From positions 310,001 to 374,000 of the forward strand of contig NZ_BMOK01000002.1 in assembly GCF_014647035.1 (NCBI RefSeq): a DNA stretch of 64,000 bases, read 5' to 3'. A model generated the notes under the pieces. It was given only the letters and a program-made list of their open reading frames with translations. It was not told where the DNA came from and searched no databases. This DNA comes from Sporolactobacillus putidus. GTDB lineage: Bacteria > Bacillota > Bacilli > Bacillales > Sporolactobacillaceae. This document shows positions 29,111 to 37,552 of the stretch, piece after piece. The first letter of the stretch is position 1. Each line of letters starts with the position of its first letter. The position numbers and the translations under genes were made by a program.

Positions 29111-31018
29111 GTGAAAAAAACGCTCAGACATTTATCATCAATCGTTCTCTCACTGTTCCTCGTTTTTGCTTCAGTGCCCGCTTTGGCCGCGCCTTCATTG
29201 ACAACAAATGATCAGCAGCTCGCTCCTGTCAGTCAGGGAACAGGAACTGCCGTTCTTGACAACGCAAGCTATTTCGGCAATCTGCCCGATAGTACGCCAA
29301 TAACAGTTGACATTATTCTGAAAGCACGCAATGAGAATAATCTGCAGCAGGTCATTGACCATACGGTTGATCCCAAAAGTAAATCGTACCACGCGTACTT
29401 AAGTGTCGGTGAATTCAGCAAGAATTTTGGCGCCTTACCGGCGACAGTGTCGGACATCACAGATTATCTGAAAAAATACCGGATTGATACGAAAGTCTAT
29501 CCCGATAATCTGGTCATCACGGCAAATGGAACCGTTGGCGCCTTCAATCAGGCTTTCAATGTGACGATTCAGAGAGCAAAGTATAAAGGGAAAGCATTTC
29601 ATGCAACAAAAAAAGGGCCTAAAGTTCCTAAGTATATTGCCAAAAACATTCTGGCTGTTCTCGGTTTAAGCAACTATTCAAATTTCACACCGCGGGCCGT
29701 CCGACAGCCGATAAAAATAACACCCAAAAACGGCAGCGGTCCGCTTAATCTCAATCCTTCTGATTTCATGAAACAGTACAATGTTTCGCCTCTCTATGAT
29801 AAAGGCGATCAGGGGCGGGGCCAGACAATTGGCATCGTCACCCTGGCAAACTTCAATCCGGAAGACGCCTATACTTTCTGGAAAGATGAGGGCATTGCAA
29901 CAAAACCCGGACGGATCAGTGTCAAACCGATTGACGGCGGATCCGATTATACCGGGTATGAAGAAACGACTCTCGATGTCCAGCAATCAGGTGCCCTTGC
30001 CCCCCAGTCCGACATCAATGTCTATGTCGGACCGAATACGGATGCCGGATTTGTCGACGCATTTGCCACCGCCATAAACGAGAATAAGGCCGCTCAGCTT
30101 TCTGTCAGCTGGGGGCTGAGCGAAACGGCCATTCAATCGGCCGTTCAGAACCAGACGGAAGATCCGGCCTATGCGCTCGTGTTTAACCAGCTCTTTGAAC
30201 AGGCAGCCGCTCAGGGCATTTCCATGTTTGCGTCCGCCGGCGACGCCGGATCCTACGATGCGACACGCGATGCGAATACGTATAATCTGGCCATCGACAA
30301 TCCGGCCGATAGCCCTTACATTACGGCGGCCGGCGGAACAACGCTTCCATGGTCTTACACGACGCGTACCAATGTACAGATTGACGTTGCGGCCGAGCGC
30401 GCCTGGGGATGGGATTATCTTTATCCGTATTTTGATTCGCTCGGACTGAATAATCCGGACGGCTGGCTGAATTATTATTTTGTCGGAGGAGGCGGCGGTT
30501 TCAGTTCGATCTTCCCGACGCCGGATTATCAGAACGGCATCTCCGGCGTGAACCATTTCACCGCCGTCAAAGTGTGGCAGCCAAGTTCCGATTTTGGATC
30601 AGTCGCAAGGCCGGCAGAACCGGAACTCGTCACAGGAACCGGCAGCGGCCGCAACCTGCCTGATGTTGCACTGAATGCGGATCCGTATACCGGCTACAAA
30701 GTCTTTATATCCGATCCGGGCACACCCGGAACCCATTCAGGTTTTTTGACTTTTGGAGGAACAAGTGTCGTTTCGCCTCAGCTGGCCGGGCTGACGGCCT
30801 TGATGAACAGCGGAAAATCCGCACGAATCGGTTTTTGGAACGATCAGATTTACCGTTTTGCTAAAGAAAACGATTCACCATTCCATCCATTGAACACAAC
30901 GGGTGCAAGCGACGACAACCTGTTCTATACCGGAACCCAGGGAACGCTTTACAATCAGGCGACAGGTCTTGGCACGATTGATTTCACAAAGCTGGACAGT
31001 GCTTTCAGCAATCAATAA
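29111..31018 (+). CDS. Secreted S53 (sedolisin/kumamolisin-type) serine-carboxyl peptidase
   Basis: The 635-residue preproprotein has a signal peptide ending ASVPALA near residue 27. A Pro-kumamolisin activation domain follows to about residue 200, then the catalytic domain. The S53 catalytic residues are seen: Glu and Asp in the E-x-x-x-D pattern of GYEETTLDVQ, the oxyanion Asp in FASAGDAGSYD, and the nucleophile Ser in TFGGTSVVSPQLAG. The C-terminal ATGLGTIDFTKL is the usual calcium-site region. Such enzymes work outside the cell, at low pH and often high temperature. The start is GTG 29111 after AAGGGAG. A terminator follows; it appears monocistronic. Confidence 0.92.
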   Translation: MKKTLRHLSSIVLSLFLVFASVPALAAPSLTTNDQQLAPVSQGTGTAVLDNASYFGNLPDSTPITVDIILKARNENNLQQVIDHTVDPKSKSYHAYLSVGEFSKNFGALPATVSDITDYLKKYRIDTKVYPDNLVITANGTVGAFNQAFNVTIQRAKYKGKAFHATKKGPKVPKYIAKNILAVLGLSNYSNFTPRAVRQPIKITPKNGSGPLNLNPSDFMKQYNVSPLYDKGDQGRGQTIGIVTLANFNPEDAYTFWKDEGIATKPGRISVKPIDGGSDYTGYEETTLDVQQSGALAPQSDINVYVGPNTDAGFVDAFATAINENKAAQLSVSWGLSETAIQSAVQNQTEDPAYALVFNQLFEQAAAQGISMFASAGDAGSYDATRDANTYNLAIDNPADSPYITAAGGTTLPWSYTTRTNVQIDVAAERAWGWDYLYPYFDSLGLNNPDGWLNYYFVGGGGGFSSIFPTPDYQNGISGVNHFTAVKVWQPSSDFGSVARPAEPELVTGTGSGRNLPDVALNADPYTGYKVFISDPGTPGTHSGFLTFGGTSVVSPQLAGLTALMNSGKSARIGFWNDQIYRFAKENDSPFHPLNTTGASDDNLFYTGTQGTLYNQATGLGTIDFTKLDSAFSNQ

Positions 31019-31045
31019 TCGTGCGTTTCAATTTAAAAATGAAAA

Positions 31046-31074
31046 GGCCGGGCGGCTTTGCGCCCGGCTTTTTG
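31046..31074 (+). terminator. S53 protease terminator
   Basis: GCCGGGCG pairs with CGCCCGGC across a 6-nt loop, then TTTTTGCCC, 28 nt after the stop codon. Confidence 0.9.
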
Positions 31075-31108
31075 CCCTTCGGTAAAAAACCTGCAGGGAA
31101 AGCCTCGT

Positions 31109-32959
31109 TCAGTTGTCGACAACATTAACGTTATAGGTCTCAAGCCATTCGTTCATTTGAGCAAGGTGTGCGATCAGCTGGGGTCCGCTCATGAGCTGGC
31201 CGAACCACGGTACCTTAAACGATGCGCCTTTTGTGTCAATAATCGACTGCAGTTTATTTTTGTCGGCGAATTCGAGCAGAGGAGCGCTCGGATTATCGAC
31301 CACCTGCTGCAGCCAGGCTGAGACAGCTTCAGTATATTTAGGGTGATACGTCTTGGGGTACGGGCTCTTTTTCCGGTACAGGACGTCATCAGGCAGAAAG
31401 CCTTTCAGGGCGGCTCTAAGAATGCCCTTTTCGCGTCCGTCCAGCATCTTCATCTCCCACGGTACATTCCACAAATACTCGACAATTCTGTGGTCGGCAA
31501 ACGGCACGCGCACTTCAAGGCTTGCTCCCATGCTCATCCGGTCCTTCCGGTCAAGCAGCGCCGTCATGAACCAGTTCATGTTCAGATAGAACAGTTCCCG
31601 TCGTTTGGCGTCGACCGCAGACTCATGGTCCAGCCGGGGCGTTTCGGCGATTGTCTCATTGAAACGGGTCAGCGCGTAGTCTTTCAGGCTCAGCATGCTG
31701 CCCCACTTGTCGTTCAGCAGAGCCTGGCGTTCATCGATCGAGCGCATCCATGGAAAGCCTTCTTTTGCGGAGGTTTCCGGGCTGTGAAACCACGGGTAGC
31801 CGCCGAAAATTTCATCAGCGCATTCACCGGACAAAGCCACAGTAAACTCTTTTTTTATTCCCTCACAGAACCAGAGCAGTGACGAATCCACATCGGCATA
31901 GCCCGGCATATCGCGGACCACGATCGCTTTTTTCAAATAGGCGACCAAGTGTTCATTGTCGATCACCAGATCATGATGCACCGTTCCAAGATACTCTGAA
32001 ACTTCTTTGATAAACGGAGCATCGCTGTTCGGCTGAAACTTGCTCGTGTGAAAATACTGATCATTTTCCTTGTAGTCGATCGAATAAGTATGCAGCGGCG
32101 GTCGCTGTTCCTTTTTAAAATACGCGGAAGCAAGGGCGGAAATTCCGCTCGAATCCAGTCCGCCGGAAAGGAAGGTCGTTACCGGGACGTCGGCATACAA
32201 CTGCCTTTCAACCGCGTCTTTTAAAAGATAACGGATATGGGTGATCGTTTCTTCTAAATTATCCGTGTGCGGCTCGCTTCTCACGTTCCAGTAGCGCCAC
32301 GCTTTCAGACCGTCTTTTGCAAAGGTGAGCGCATGCGCCGGTCTCAAATCATGGATTCCCGTATATATCCCATGTCCCGGCGTCTTCGACGGGCCAAGCC
32401 CGAATACTTCAGACAGCCCTTCCCGGTCAATGGATGCCTTCATATCCGGATGCGCCAGAAGCGACTTCAGCTCCGATCCGAACAGCAGCCGGCCGTCCTT
32501 TTCACTGTAAAAGAATGGCTTGACACCGAGTCGGTCCCGGGCCGCAAACAGTTTCTCTTCCTGCTCATCCCAGATAGCGAATGCAAAGATACCGTTAAAA
32601 CGGTAAAGACAGTCCTCACGCCATGCAATATAGGCGGTCAGGAGCACTTCTGTGTCTGAATGTCCTTTGAACCGGTAACCCTCTTTTAACAAATCCGCCC
32701 GTATCTCTTCCGTATTGTAAAGCTCACCGTTATAAACGAGGACAAATTCGCGCCCATCTACCGTTTTCTGCATCGGCTGACCGCCTCCTTCAGGATCAAC
32801 GACCACCAGCCGCGCATGCCCGAGTGCAACTTTCGGTGACAACCAGATATTCAGATCGTCCGGACCGCGATGTTCCATCGTCCGTGCCATTTTTTCAATG
32901 ATCTTTCCTTCGCTTCTCAAATCTTTTCGCCAGTCAATCCAGCCTGTAATTCCGCACAT
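31109..32959 (-). CDS. asnB: Glutamine-hydrolysing asparagine synthetase
   Basis: The 616-residue enzyme makes asparagine from aspartate with glutamine and ATP. Cys2 (MCGITGWIDW) is the N-terminal glutaminase nucleophile, with HRGPDDLNIW, LVYNGELYN and GHSDTEVLL for glutamine binding. The synthetase domain has the ATP-binding LSGGLDSSGI and the VALSGECADEIFGGYPWF segment. The start ATG 32959 is fixed by Cys2 and a GAAAGGATG ribosome site. No T-box is visible in the upstream region. It converges with the S53 protease gene. Confidence 0.92.
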   Translation of the reverse strand: MCGITGWIDWRKDLRSEGKIIEKMARTMEHRGPDDLNIWLSPKVALGHARLVVVDPEGGGQPMQKTVDGREFVLVYNGELYNTEEIRADLLKEGYRFKGHSDTEVLLTAYIAWREDCLYRFNGIFAFAIWDEQEEKLFAARDRLGVKPFFYSEKDGRLLFGSELKSLLAHPDMKASIDREGLSEVFGLGPSKTPGHGIYTGIHDLRPAHALTFAKDGLKAWRYWNVRSEPHTDNLEETITHIRYLLKDAVERQLYADVPVTTFLSGGLDSSGISALASAYFKKEQRPPLHTYSIDYKENDQYFHTSKFQPNSDAPFIKEVSEYLGTVHHDLVIDNEHLVAYLKKAIVVRDMPGYADVDSSLLWFCEGIKKEFTVALSGECADEIFGGYPWFHSPETSAKEGFPWMRSIDERQALLNDKWGSMLSLKDYALTRFNETIAETPRLDHESAVDAKRRELFYLNMNWFMTALLDRKDRMSMGASLEVRVPFADHRIVEYLWNVPWEMKMLDGREKGILRAALKGFLPDDVLYRKKSPYPKTYHPKYTEAVSAWLQQVVDNPSAPLLEFADKNKLQSIIDTKGASFKVPWFGQLMSGPQLIAHLAQMNEWLETYNVNVVDN

Positions 32960-33427
32960 TCAGGTCATCCTTTCTTATCCTCATTGACCACCGTCTGCTT
33001 AACATCGTATGCAAAACCTCTGGGCGCGTGAGAAAACCTGCTGCAAATTAAAGATGAATCCTGTCTGACTCTTTTATCGCAGACGGCAGTCTCTTTATGA
33101 TGCCCTGAAAATAAAATGCCCTAGAATAAGCGGCGGCAATAAAGTTGTCAGTTTTGAGGAAATGAAACCGCAGTTTGGGAGTAAAATTTTGCTTGAAAAA
33201 TGAAAAACCAGATATAAAAACAAGTCAATTTTATTAATGACAAAGAATCCCAGTCATTAAGTAAACGCATTCGACCCCTAAATTCGGTATTTATGTTAGC
33301 GTATCAAACCAATGAATTAAGGATACCCTTTAGAAGAAATCCAACTACGCAGGGAGTGAATCATTCGGCATATAAAAAGAAAATGGACAGGTATAATTTA
33401 GCCTGAAAAAAATGCGAGAGATTACAT
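32960..33427. other. AT-rich intergenic region upstream of asnB
   Basis: No coding frame is supported. It must hold the asnB promoter (minus) and a plus-strand promoter for the small ORFs at 33428. A TATAAT at 33392-33397 fits the latter but lacks a clear -35 at 17 bp. I looked for T-box and other riboswitch signatures and saw none. Confidence 0.4.
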
Positions 33428-33502
33428 ATGCGAGATAATTTTAAAGAACTGACCGAGCGGCCGGAAGAAAATAATCATTCGAGGATAGGAGCACAAACAT
33501 GA
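33428..33502 (+). CDS. Possible 24-residue upstream peptide
   Basis: ATG 33428 opens 24 codons (MRDNFKELTERPEENNHSRI and four more), ending in a TGA that overlaps the ATG of the next ORF as ATGA. The overlap is the classic arrangement for translational coupling. The ribosome site (GCGAGAG) is weak. It may be a leader peptide or simply chance; family unknown. Confidence 0.35.
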   Translation: MRDNFKELTERPEENNHSRIGAQT

Positions 33503-33660
33503 ATAAAAAACATGATGATCATTTTTTCAAGAAAGCATTAAATGAAACTGACGGAGTATATGAGAAATACTCATCTGAACTGGCAGATACCGATGATCGA
33601 GAAGCGCAAAAGCGGGCGGATGCAGCAGATAAGAGAGCAAAGGGACATTCGGATAAGTAA
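33499..33660 (+). CDS. Small highly charged protein (53 aa), unknown
   Basis: ATG 33499, preceded by AGGAG at about 8 nt, encodes 53 residues starting MNKKHDDHFFKKALNETDG and ending in a run of Asp, Arg, Lys and Ala (ADAADKRAKGHSDK). It has no membrane segment and looks disordered or helical. It follows the 24-residue ORF with an ATGA overlap. A hairpin lies after it. I do not recognise the family; small charged proteins of this size in spore formers are often sporulation products, which is speculation here. Confidence 0.55.
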   Translation: MNKKHDDHFFKKALNETDGVYEKYSSELADTDDREAQKRADAADKRAKGHSDK

Positions 33661-33678
33661 GCCGGTTCAGATGAGCAG

Positions 33679-33710
33679 AGCTGCCTGAGTTTTTCGGGCA
33701 GCTTTGCTGC
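33679..33710 (+). terminator. Hairpin after the 53-residue protein gene
   Basis: AGCTGCC pairs with GGGCAGCT, followed by TTGCTGCTATTTC. The T run is poor, so termination strength is uncertain. Confidence 0.5.
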
Positions 33711-33776
33711 TATTTCGGGTGATTTATTATTTTATAGCTCATACAGATAGGATAATCTGTAGAATGTTTTTTTTTA

Positions 33777-35010
33777 AATAATTTTTCTGTATCTAGGTCG
33801 GTAATTTCTTAGTTTAGGGCAATTCTTCCACATCATGGGGCCCAGCAGATTTTATCGCCCTTCGCGAAATTATATCGACGCTCAGCAGATTTTATCGCCC
33901 TTCACGAAAATATATCGACGCTCAGCAGATTTTATCGCCCTTCACGAAGATATATCGACGCTCAGCAGATTTTATCGCCCTTCACGAAAATATATCGACG
34001 CCCAGCAGATTTTATCGCCCTTCACGAAAATATATCGACGCTCAGCAGATTTTATCGCCCTTCGCGAAAATATATCGACGCCCAGCAGATTTTATCGCCC
34101 TTCACGAAAATATATCGACGCTCAGCGGATTTTATCGCCCTTCGCGAAAATATATCGACGTTCAGCAGATTTTATCGCCCTTCACAAAAATATATCGACG
34201 CTCAGCAGATTTTATCGCCCTTCGTGAAAATATATCGACGTTCAGCAGATTTTATCGCCCTTCACGAAAATATATCGACGCCCAGCAGATTTTATCGCCC
34301 TTCGCGAAAATATATCGACGCTCAGCAGATTTTATCGCCCTTCGCGAAAATATATCGACGCTCAGTGAATTATATCGCCCTTCGCGAAAATATATCGACG
34401 CTCAGCAGATTTTATCGCCCTTCACGAAAATATATCGACGCCCAGCAGATTTTATCGCCCTTCACGAAAATATATCGACGCTCAGCAGATTTTATCGCTC
34501 TTCGCGAAAATATATCGACGTTCAGCAGATTTTATCGCCCTTCACGAAAATATATCGACGCTCACCGGATTTTATCGCCCTTCACGAAAATATATCGACG
34601 CTCAGCAGATTTTATCGCCCTTCATGAAAATATATCGACGCCCAGCAGATTTTATCGCCCTTCACGAAAATATATCGACGCTCAGCAGATTTTATCGCCC
34701 TTCGTGAAAATATATCGACGCTCAGCAGATTTTATCGCTCTTCACGAAAATATATCGACGCTCAGCAGATTTTATCGCTCTTCACGAAAATATATCGACG
34801 CTCAGCAGATTATATCGCCCTTCACGAAAATATATCGACGCTCAGCAGATTTTATCGCCCTTCACGAAAATATATCGACGCTCAGCAGATTTTATCGCCC
34901 TTCACGAAAATATATCGACGCTCAGCAGATTATATCGCTCTTCGCCGATAATCTTTGCGTTCGGAATGATTGTTCCGCACTTTGGAGTGATAATCTCTTA
35001 GTATCCAACA
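33777..35010 (+). repeat. Repeat array 2: element with ~28 copies of a 40-bp unit and conserved flanks
   Basis: The core (33842-34960) is about 28 tandem copies of a 40-bp unit made of two halves, TATCGCCCTTCACGAAAATA and TATCGACGCTCAGCAGATTT. Copies vary at a few fixed positions (CGC/CAC/CGT; CTC/CCC/TTC). Because 40 is not a multiple of 3 and the unit lacks stops, open frames of 130 and 270 codons arise with a 40-residue protein period; they lack ribosome sites and are not considered genes. The left flank (TTTTTCTGTATCTAGG, then GGTAATTTCTTAGTTTAGGG) and right flank (CTCTTCGCCGATAATC) are homologous to those of array 3, read in reverse complement. Confidence 0.95.
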
Positions 35011-35193
35011 ATAGCCCTTGTTCCCCCCTTTGTTAAACGATTTCGGTTAACAGAACGGATGGCCCCTTTTAATTACCGGCCCGGAACTTATTGGCAGAAT
35101 AGTTATTGTAGACAGGTACGGACCAAAAACTGAATTTGCCGATGAATGCTATAATGAGTGCGTATCGTTATTTTGCTACAGAGGGATGTTGGC

Positions 35194-35787
35194 ATGAAAA
35201 AATTTTTCACCCTGCTTTTCTCCCTGCTTTCCGTGATCGGCATCTCTTATTTTGTGCTTTTCATTATTTCCAGTATGTACAGTCCCCAGGCCGATCATGT
35301 CCCTCTCTTAAATGATAACCGGGTTATCAGCCCGGCGATTGAAAACTATCGGCCGATTTTTCAAAAGTACGCCGAGGCAAACGGCATCGGGCAGTATACT
35401 GACCTGTTGATGGCTTTGGCGATGCAAGAGTCAAAAGGGCGATCGCCCGACATCATGCAGGCATCGGAAAGTCAGGGTCTTCCCAGAAACTCGATTAACA
35501 GTCCGGAGACAAGCATCAAAGCAGGAACGAGTTATTTTAAAAGGGCGATGGAACGATCCGGAGGCAATGTCCGCCTCGCGCTGCAAAGCTATAACTTCGG
35601 GATCGGGTTTACGGACTATGTCAGGCAGCACGGCGGTAAATTCACGCCCACGCTGGCCATGAAATTTTCTGAATGGAAAGCAAAGGAGCTTGGCTGGGGA
35701 CGCTATGGGGATCCCTTCTACGTCGATCACGTGATGCGTTATTACAATAATGAAAAACAAAAACAGGCATTGACAAAGAAAAATTAA
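35194..35787 (+). CDS. Membrane-anchored lysozyme-like (CwlT-type) muramidase
   Basis: The 197-residue protein has an N-terminal membrane helix (MKKFFTLLFSLLSVIGISYF) and a lysozyme-like domain. LLMALAMQESKGRSPDIMQA contains the probable catalytic Glu, and LALQSYNFGIGFTDYV is the typical goose-type/CwlT segment. It is expected to cut peptidoglycan outside the membrane. The CHAP or NlpC/P60 peptidase domain of full CwlT is absent. The start is ATG 35194 with an AGAGGGAT ribosome site; TATAAT at 35150-35155 may be the -10. A strong terminator follows. Confidence 0.8.
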   Translation: MKKFFTLLFSLLSVIGISYFVLFIISSMYSPQADHVPLLNDNRVISPAIENYRPIFQKYAEANGIGQYTDLLMALAMQESKGRSPDIMQASESQGLPRNSINSPETSIKAGTSYFKRAMERSGGNVRLALQSYNFGIGFTDYVRQHGGKFTPTLAMKFSEWKAKELGWGRYGDPFYVDHVMRYYNNEKQKQALTKKN

Positions 35788-35795
35788 AAGTTAAG

Positions 35796-35837
35796 TGAAA
35801 AAAGGGAAACCGGCACATCAACGGTTTCCCTTTTTCT
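35796..35837. terminator. Bidirectional terminator after the lysozyme-like gene
   Basis: AAAGGGAAACCG (35801-35812) pairs with CGGTTTCCCTTT (35822-35833), with flanking A and T runs. Confidence 0.9.
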
Positions 35838-36019
35838 TAACCCGCTATTTTTGAAATATGAGTATCTCTTTGGCCCATCCAGATATGAATCTTTAAAATG
35901 ATAAACTAAAGAACGGTTTATTTCCAAAAAAGAATTCCAGCACCTTGGGGTGATTGTCCCGGAGTTTATGCTGTCCGGCCACTCGCGAGTTCGGGGCGAT
36001 TCTTTCGTATCCGCTATCA

Positions 36020-37456
36020 TCAGATTCTCAGAGAAATATACTTGGATTCCAGATACTCTTCGATGCCCTCGGACCCGCCTTCGCGCCCGAGACCGCTTTG
36101 CTTGACGCCGCCGAACGGCGCCTGAGCAGTGGACGGCAGGCCGTCGTTCCAGCCGACGATTCCGTATTCCAGTTCTTCGGAGAGTCGGGTGCCGCGTCCG
36201 ATGTCCTTCGTAAAGAAGTAGGCGGCAAGCCCGTATGGTGTGTCATTGGCCAGCCTGATCGCCTCGTCGATGGTTTCAAACTTCTGAATCGGAGCGACAG
36301 GGCCGAACGTTTCCGTATGCATGATTTCCATATCCTGAGTCGCATTTTTCAGAACAGTAGGTTGATAGAAATAGGCTCCGTGTTCCGCTGTTCCCGTACC
36401 GCCGGTCATCAGCTCGGCTCCTTTTTCCAGCGCATCCTTTACTTGTCCCTCCACTTTTTCATAAGCCTTCCCGTCAATGAGCGGGCCAAAATTGACGTCT
36501 TCATTCAATCCGTTGCCGACTTTCAGCGTCGATTGAACGGCATGCACATATTTTTCCACGAAGGCATCATAGACCCCTGACTGAACAAAAATCCTGTTGG
36601 CGCATACACAGGTCTGGCCGCTGTTGCGGAACTTGCTCGCAACCGTCTGAGCGACGGCGACATCCAGGTCGGCATCGTCACAGACGATCAGCGGTGCGTG
36701 TCCGCCAAGCTCCATCGAGACTTTTTTAATCTGGTCAGCCGCTGCCTTCAGCAAATGGCGACCAACTTCGGTCGAACCGGTAAACGTGATTTTACGCACT
36801 TCCTGGTGGTTCATGAAAGCGTCAGTGATCGGGCCGTGCGCGCCGCAAATGACATTGAATACCCCTTTCGGAATGCCCGCCTGCTCGCAGTATTCCGCTA
36901 TTTTCAAGGCCGTCAGCGGTGTCTGGCGCGGCGGCCTGACGATAAAGGTGCATCCTGCAGCCAGTGCTGGAGCCATCTTCCGCGTGATCATCGCCGCCGG
37001 GAAGTTCCACGGGGTGATCGCCGCAACGACACCGACCGGCTGCTTAATCACTTTAATCCGGTGATTCGGAGCCACACCGGGAACGGTTCTTCCGTAAACC
37101 CGTCTGCCCTCTTCCGCAAACCATTTCAGAAATGATGCGGCATAAACGGCTTCTCCTCTCGATTCTCTGAGCGGCTTGCCGTTCTCCATCGTCATCAGAC
37201 GGGCCAGTTCTTCTTGGCCTTCGATCATTAGATCATAAACTTTCATCAGCAAGTCGCTGCGGTCGCCGGCCGTAAGGTGCGACCACCCTGTGAAGGCCGC
37301 GCTTGCCGCATCAATCGCCTGCTCCGCCTCTTCCTTACCGGCAGATGGAACCGAGCCGATCACTTCACCCGTCGCCGGATTCGTGACCTCGATTTTCGGC
37401 AGATCTTTCCCCGTCCATTCACCGCCGATGTAGTTTAACATGTCATAATTTGGCAA
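36020..37456 (-). CDS. gabD: NAD(P)-dependent aldehyde dehydrogenase, succinate-semialdehyde type
   Basis: The 478-residue ALDH is closest by eye to succinate-semialdehyde dehydrogenase (GabD), which makes succinate from 4-aminobutyrate-derived semialdehyde. Catalytic Cys283 lies in GQTCVCANR and general-base Glu249 in SMELGGHAP. ITPWNFPAAMITRK and FTGSTEVGRHL are typical. One oddity: the usual cofactor-binding Lys-Pro-Ala reads Arg174-Pro-Pro in FIVRPPRQTP. No GABA aminotransferase is nearby, so the physiological substrate is uncertain. It appears monocistronic. Confidence 0.85.
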   Translation of the reverse strand: MPNYDMLNYIGGEWTGKDLPKIEVTNPATGEVIGSVPSAGKEEAEQAIDAASAAFTGWSHLTAGDRSDLLMKVYDLMIEGQEELARLMTMENGKPLRESRGEAVYAASFLKWFAEEGRRVYGRTVPGVAPNHRIKVIKQPVGVVAAITPWNFPAAMITRKMAPALAAGCTFIVRPPRQTPLTALKIAEYCEQAGIPKGVFNVICGAHGPITDAFMNHQEVRKITFTGSTEVGRHLLKAAADQIKKVSMELGGHAPLIVCDDADLDVAVAQTVASKFRNSGQTCVCANRIFVQSGVYDAFVEKYVHAVQSTLKVGNGLNEDVNFGPLIDGKAYEKVEGQVKDALEKGAELMTGGTGTAEHGAYFYQPTVLKNATQDMEIMHTETFGPVAPIQKFETIDEAIRLANDTPYGLAAYFFTKDIGRGTRLSEELEYGIVGWNDGLPSTAQAPFGGVKQSGLGREGGSEGIEEYLESKYISLRI

Positions 37457-37552
37457 TTCAATGTCCTCCTTGAGACCATTTTAAAGAAACCATCCTTTTT
37501 TATTATCCGGTACAATTCATTTTTCGGCAATCAAATTGTTGCATATTTTCAT

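Noticed and set aside
32960-33427. T-box or amino-acid riboswitch upstream of asnB
   Set aside because: No AGGGTGG-type T-box, AGTA stem I element or terminator is visible on the minus strand.
33835-35036. Open frames of 130 and 270 codons across array 2 (40-residue protein repeat)
   Set aside because: The 40-bp unit read through three phases gives a 40-residue period by arithmetic. No ribosome site, and array 3 shows the same in the opposite strand, so DNA rather than protein is conserved.
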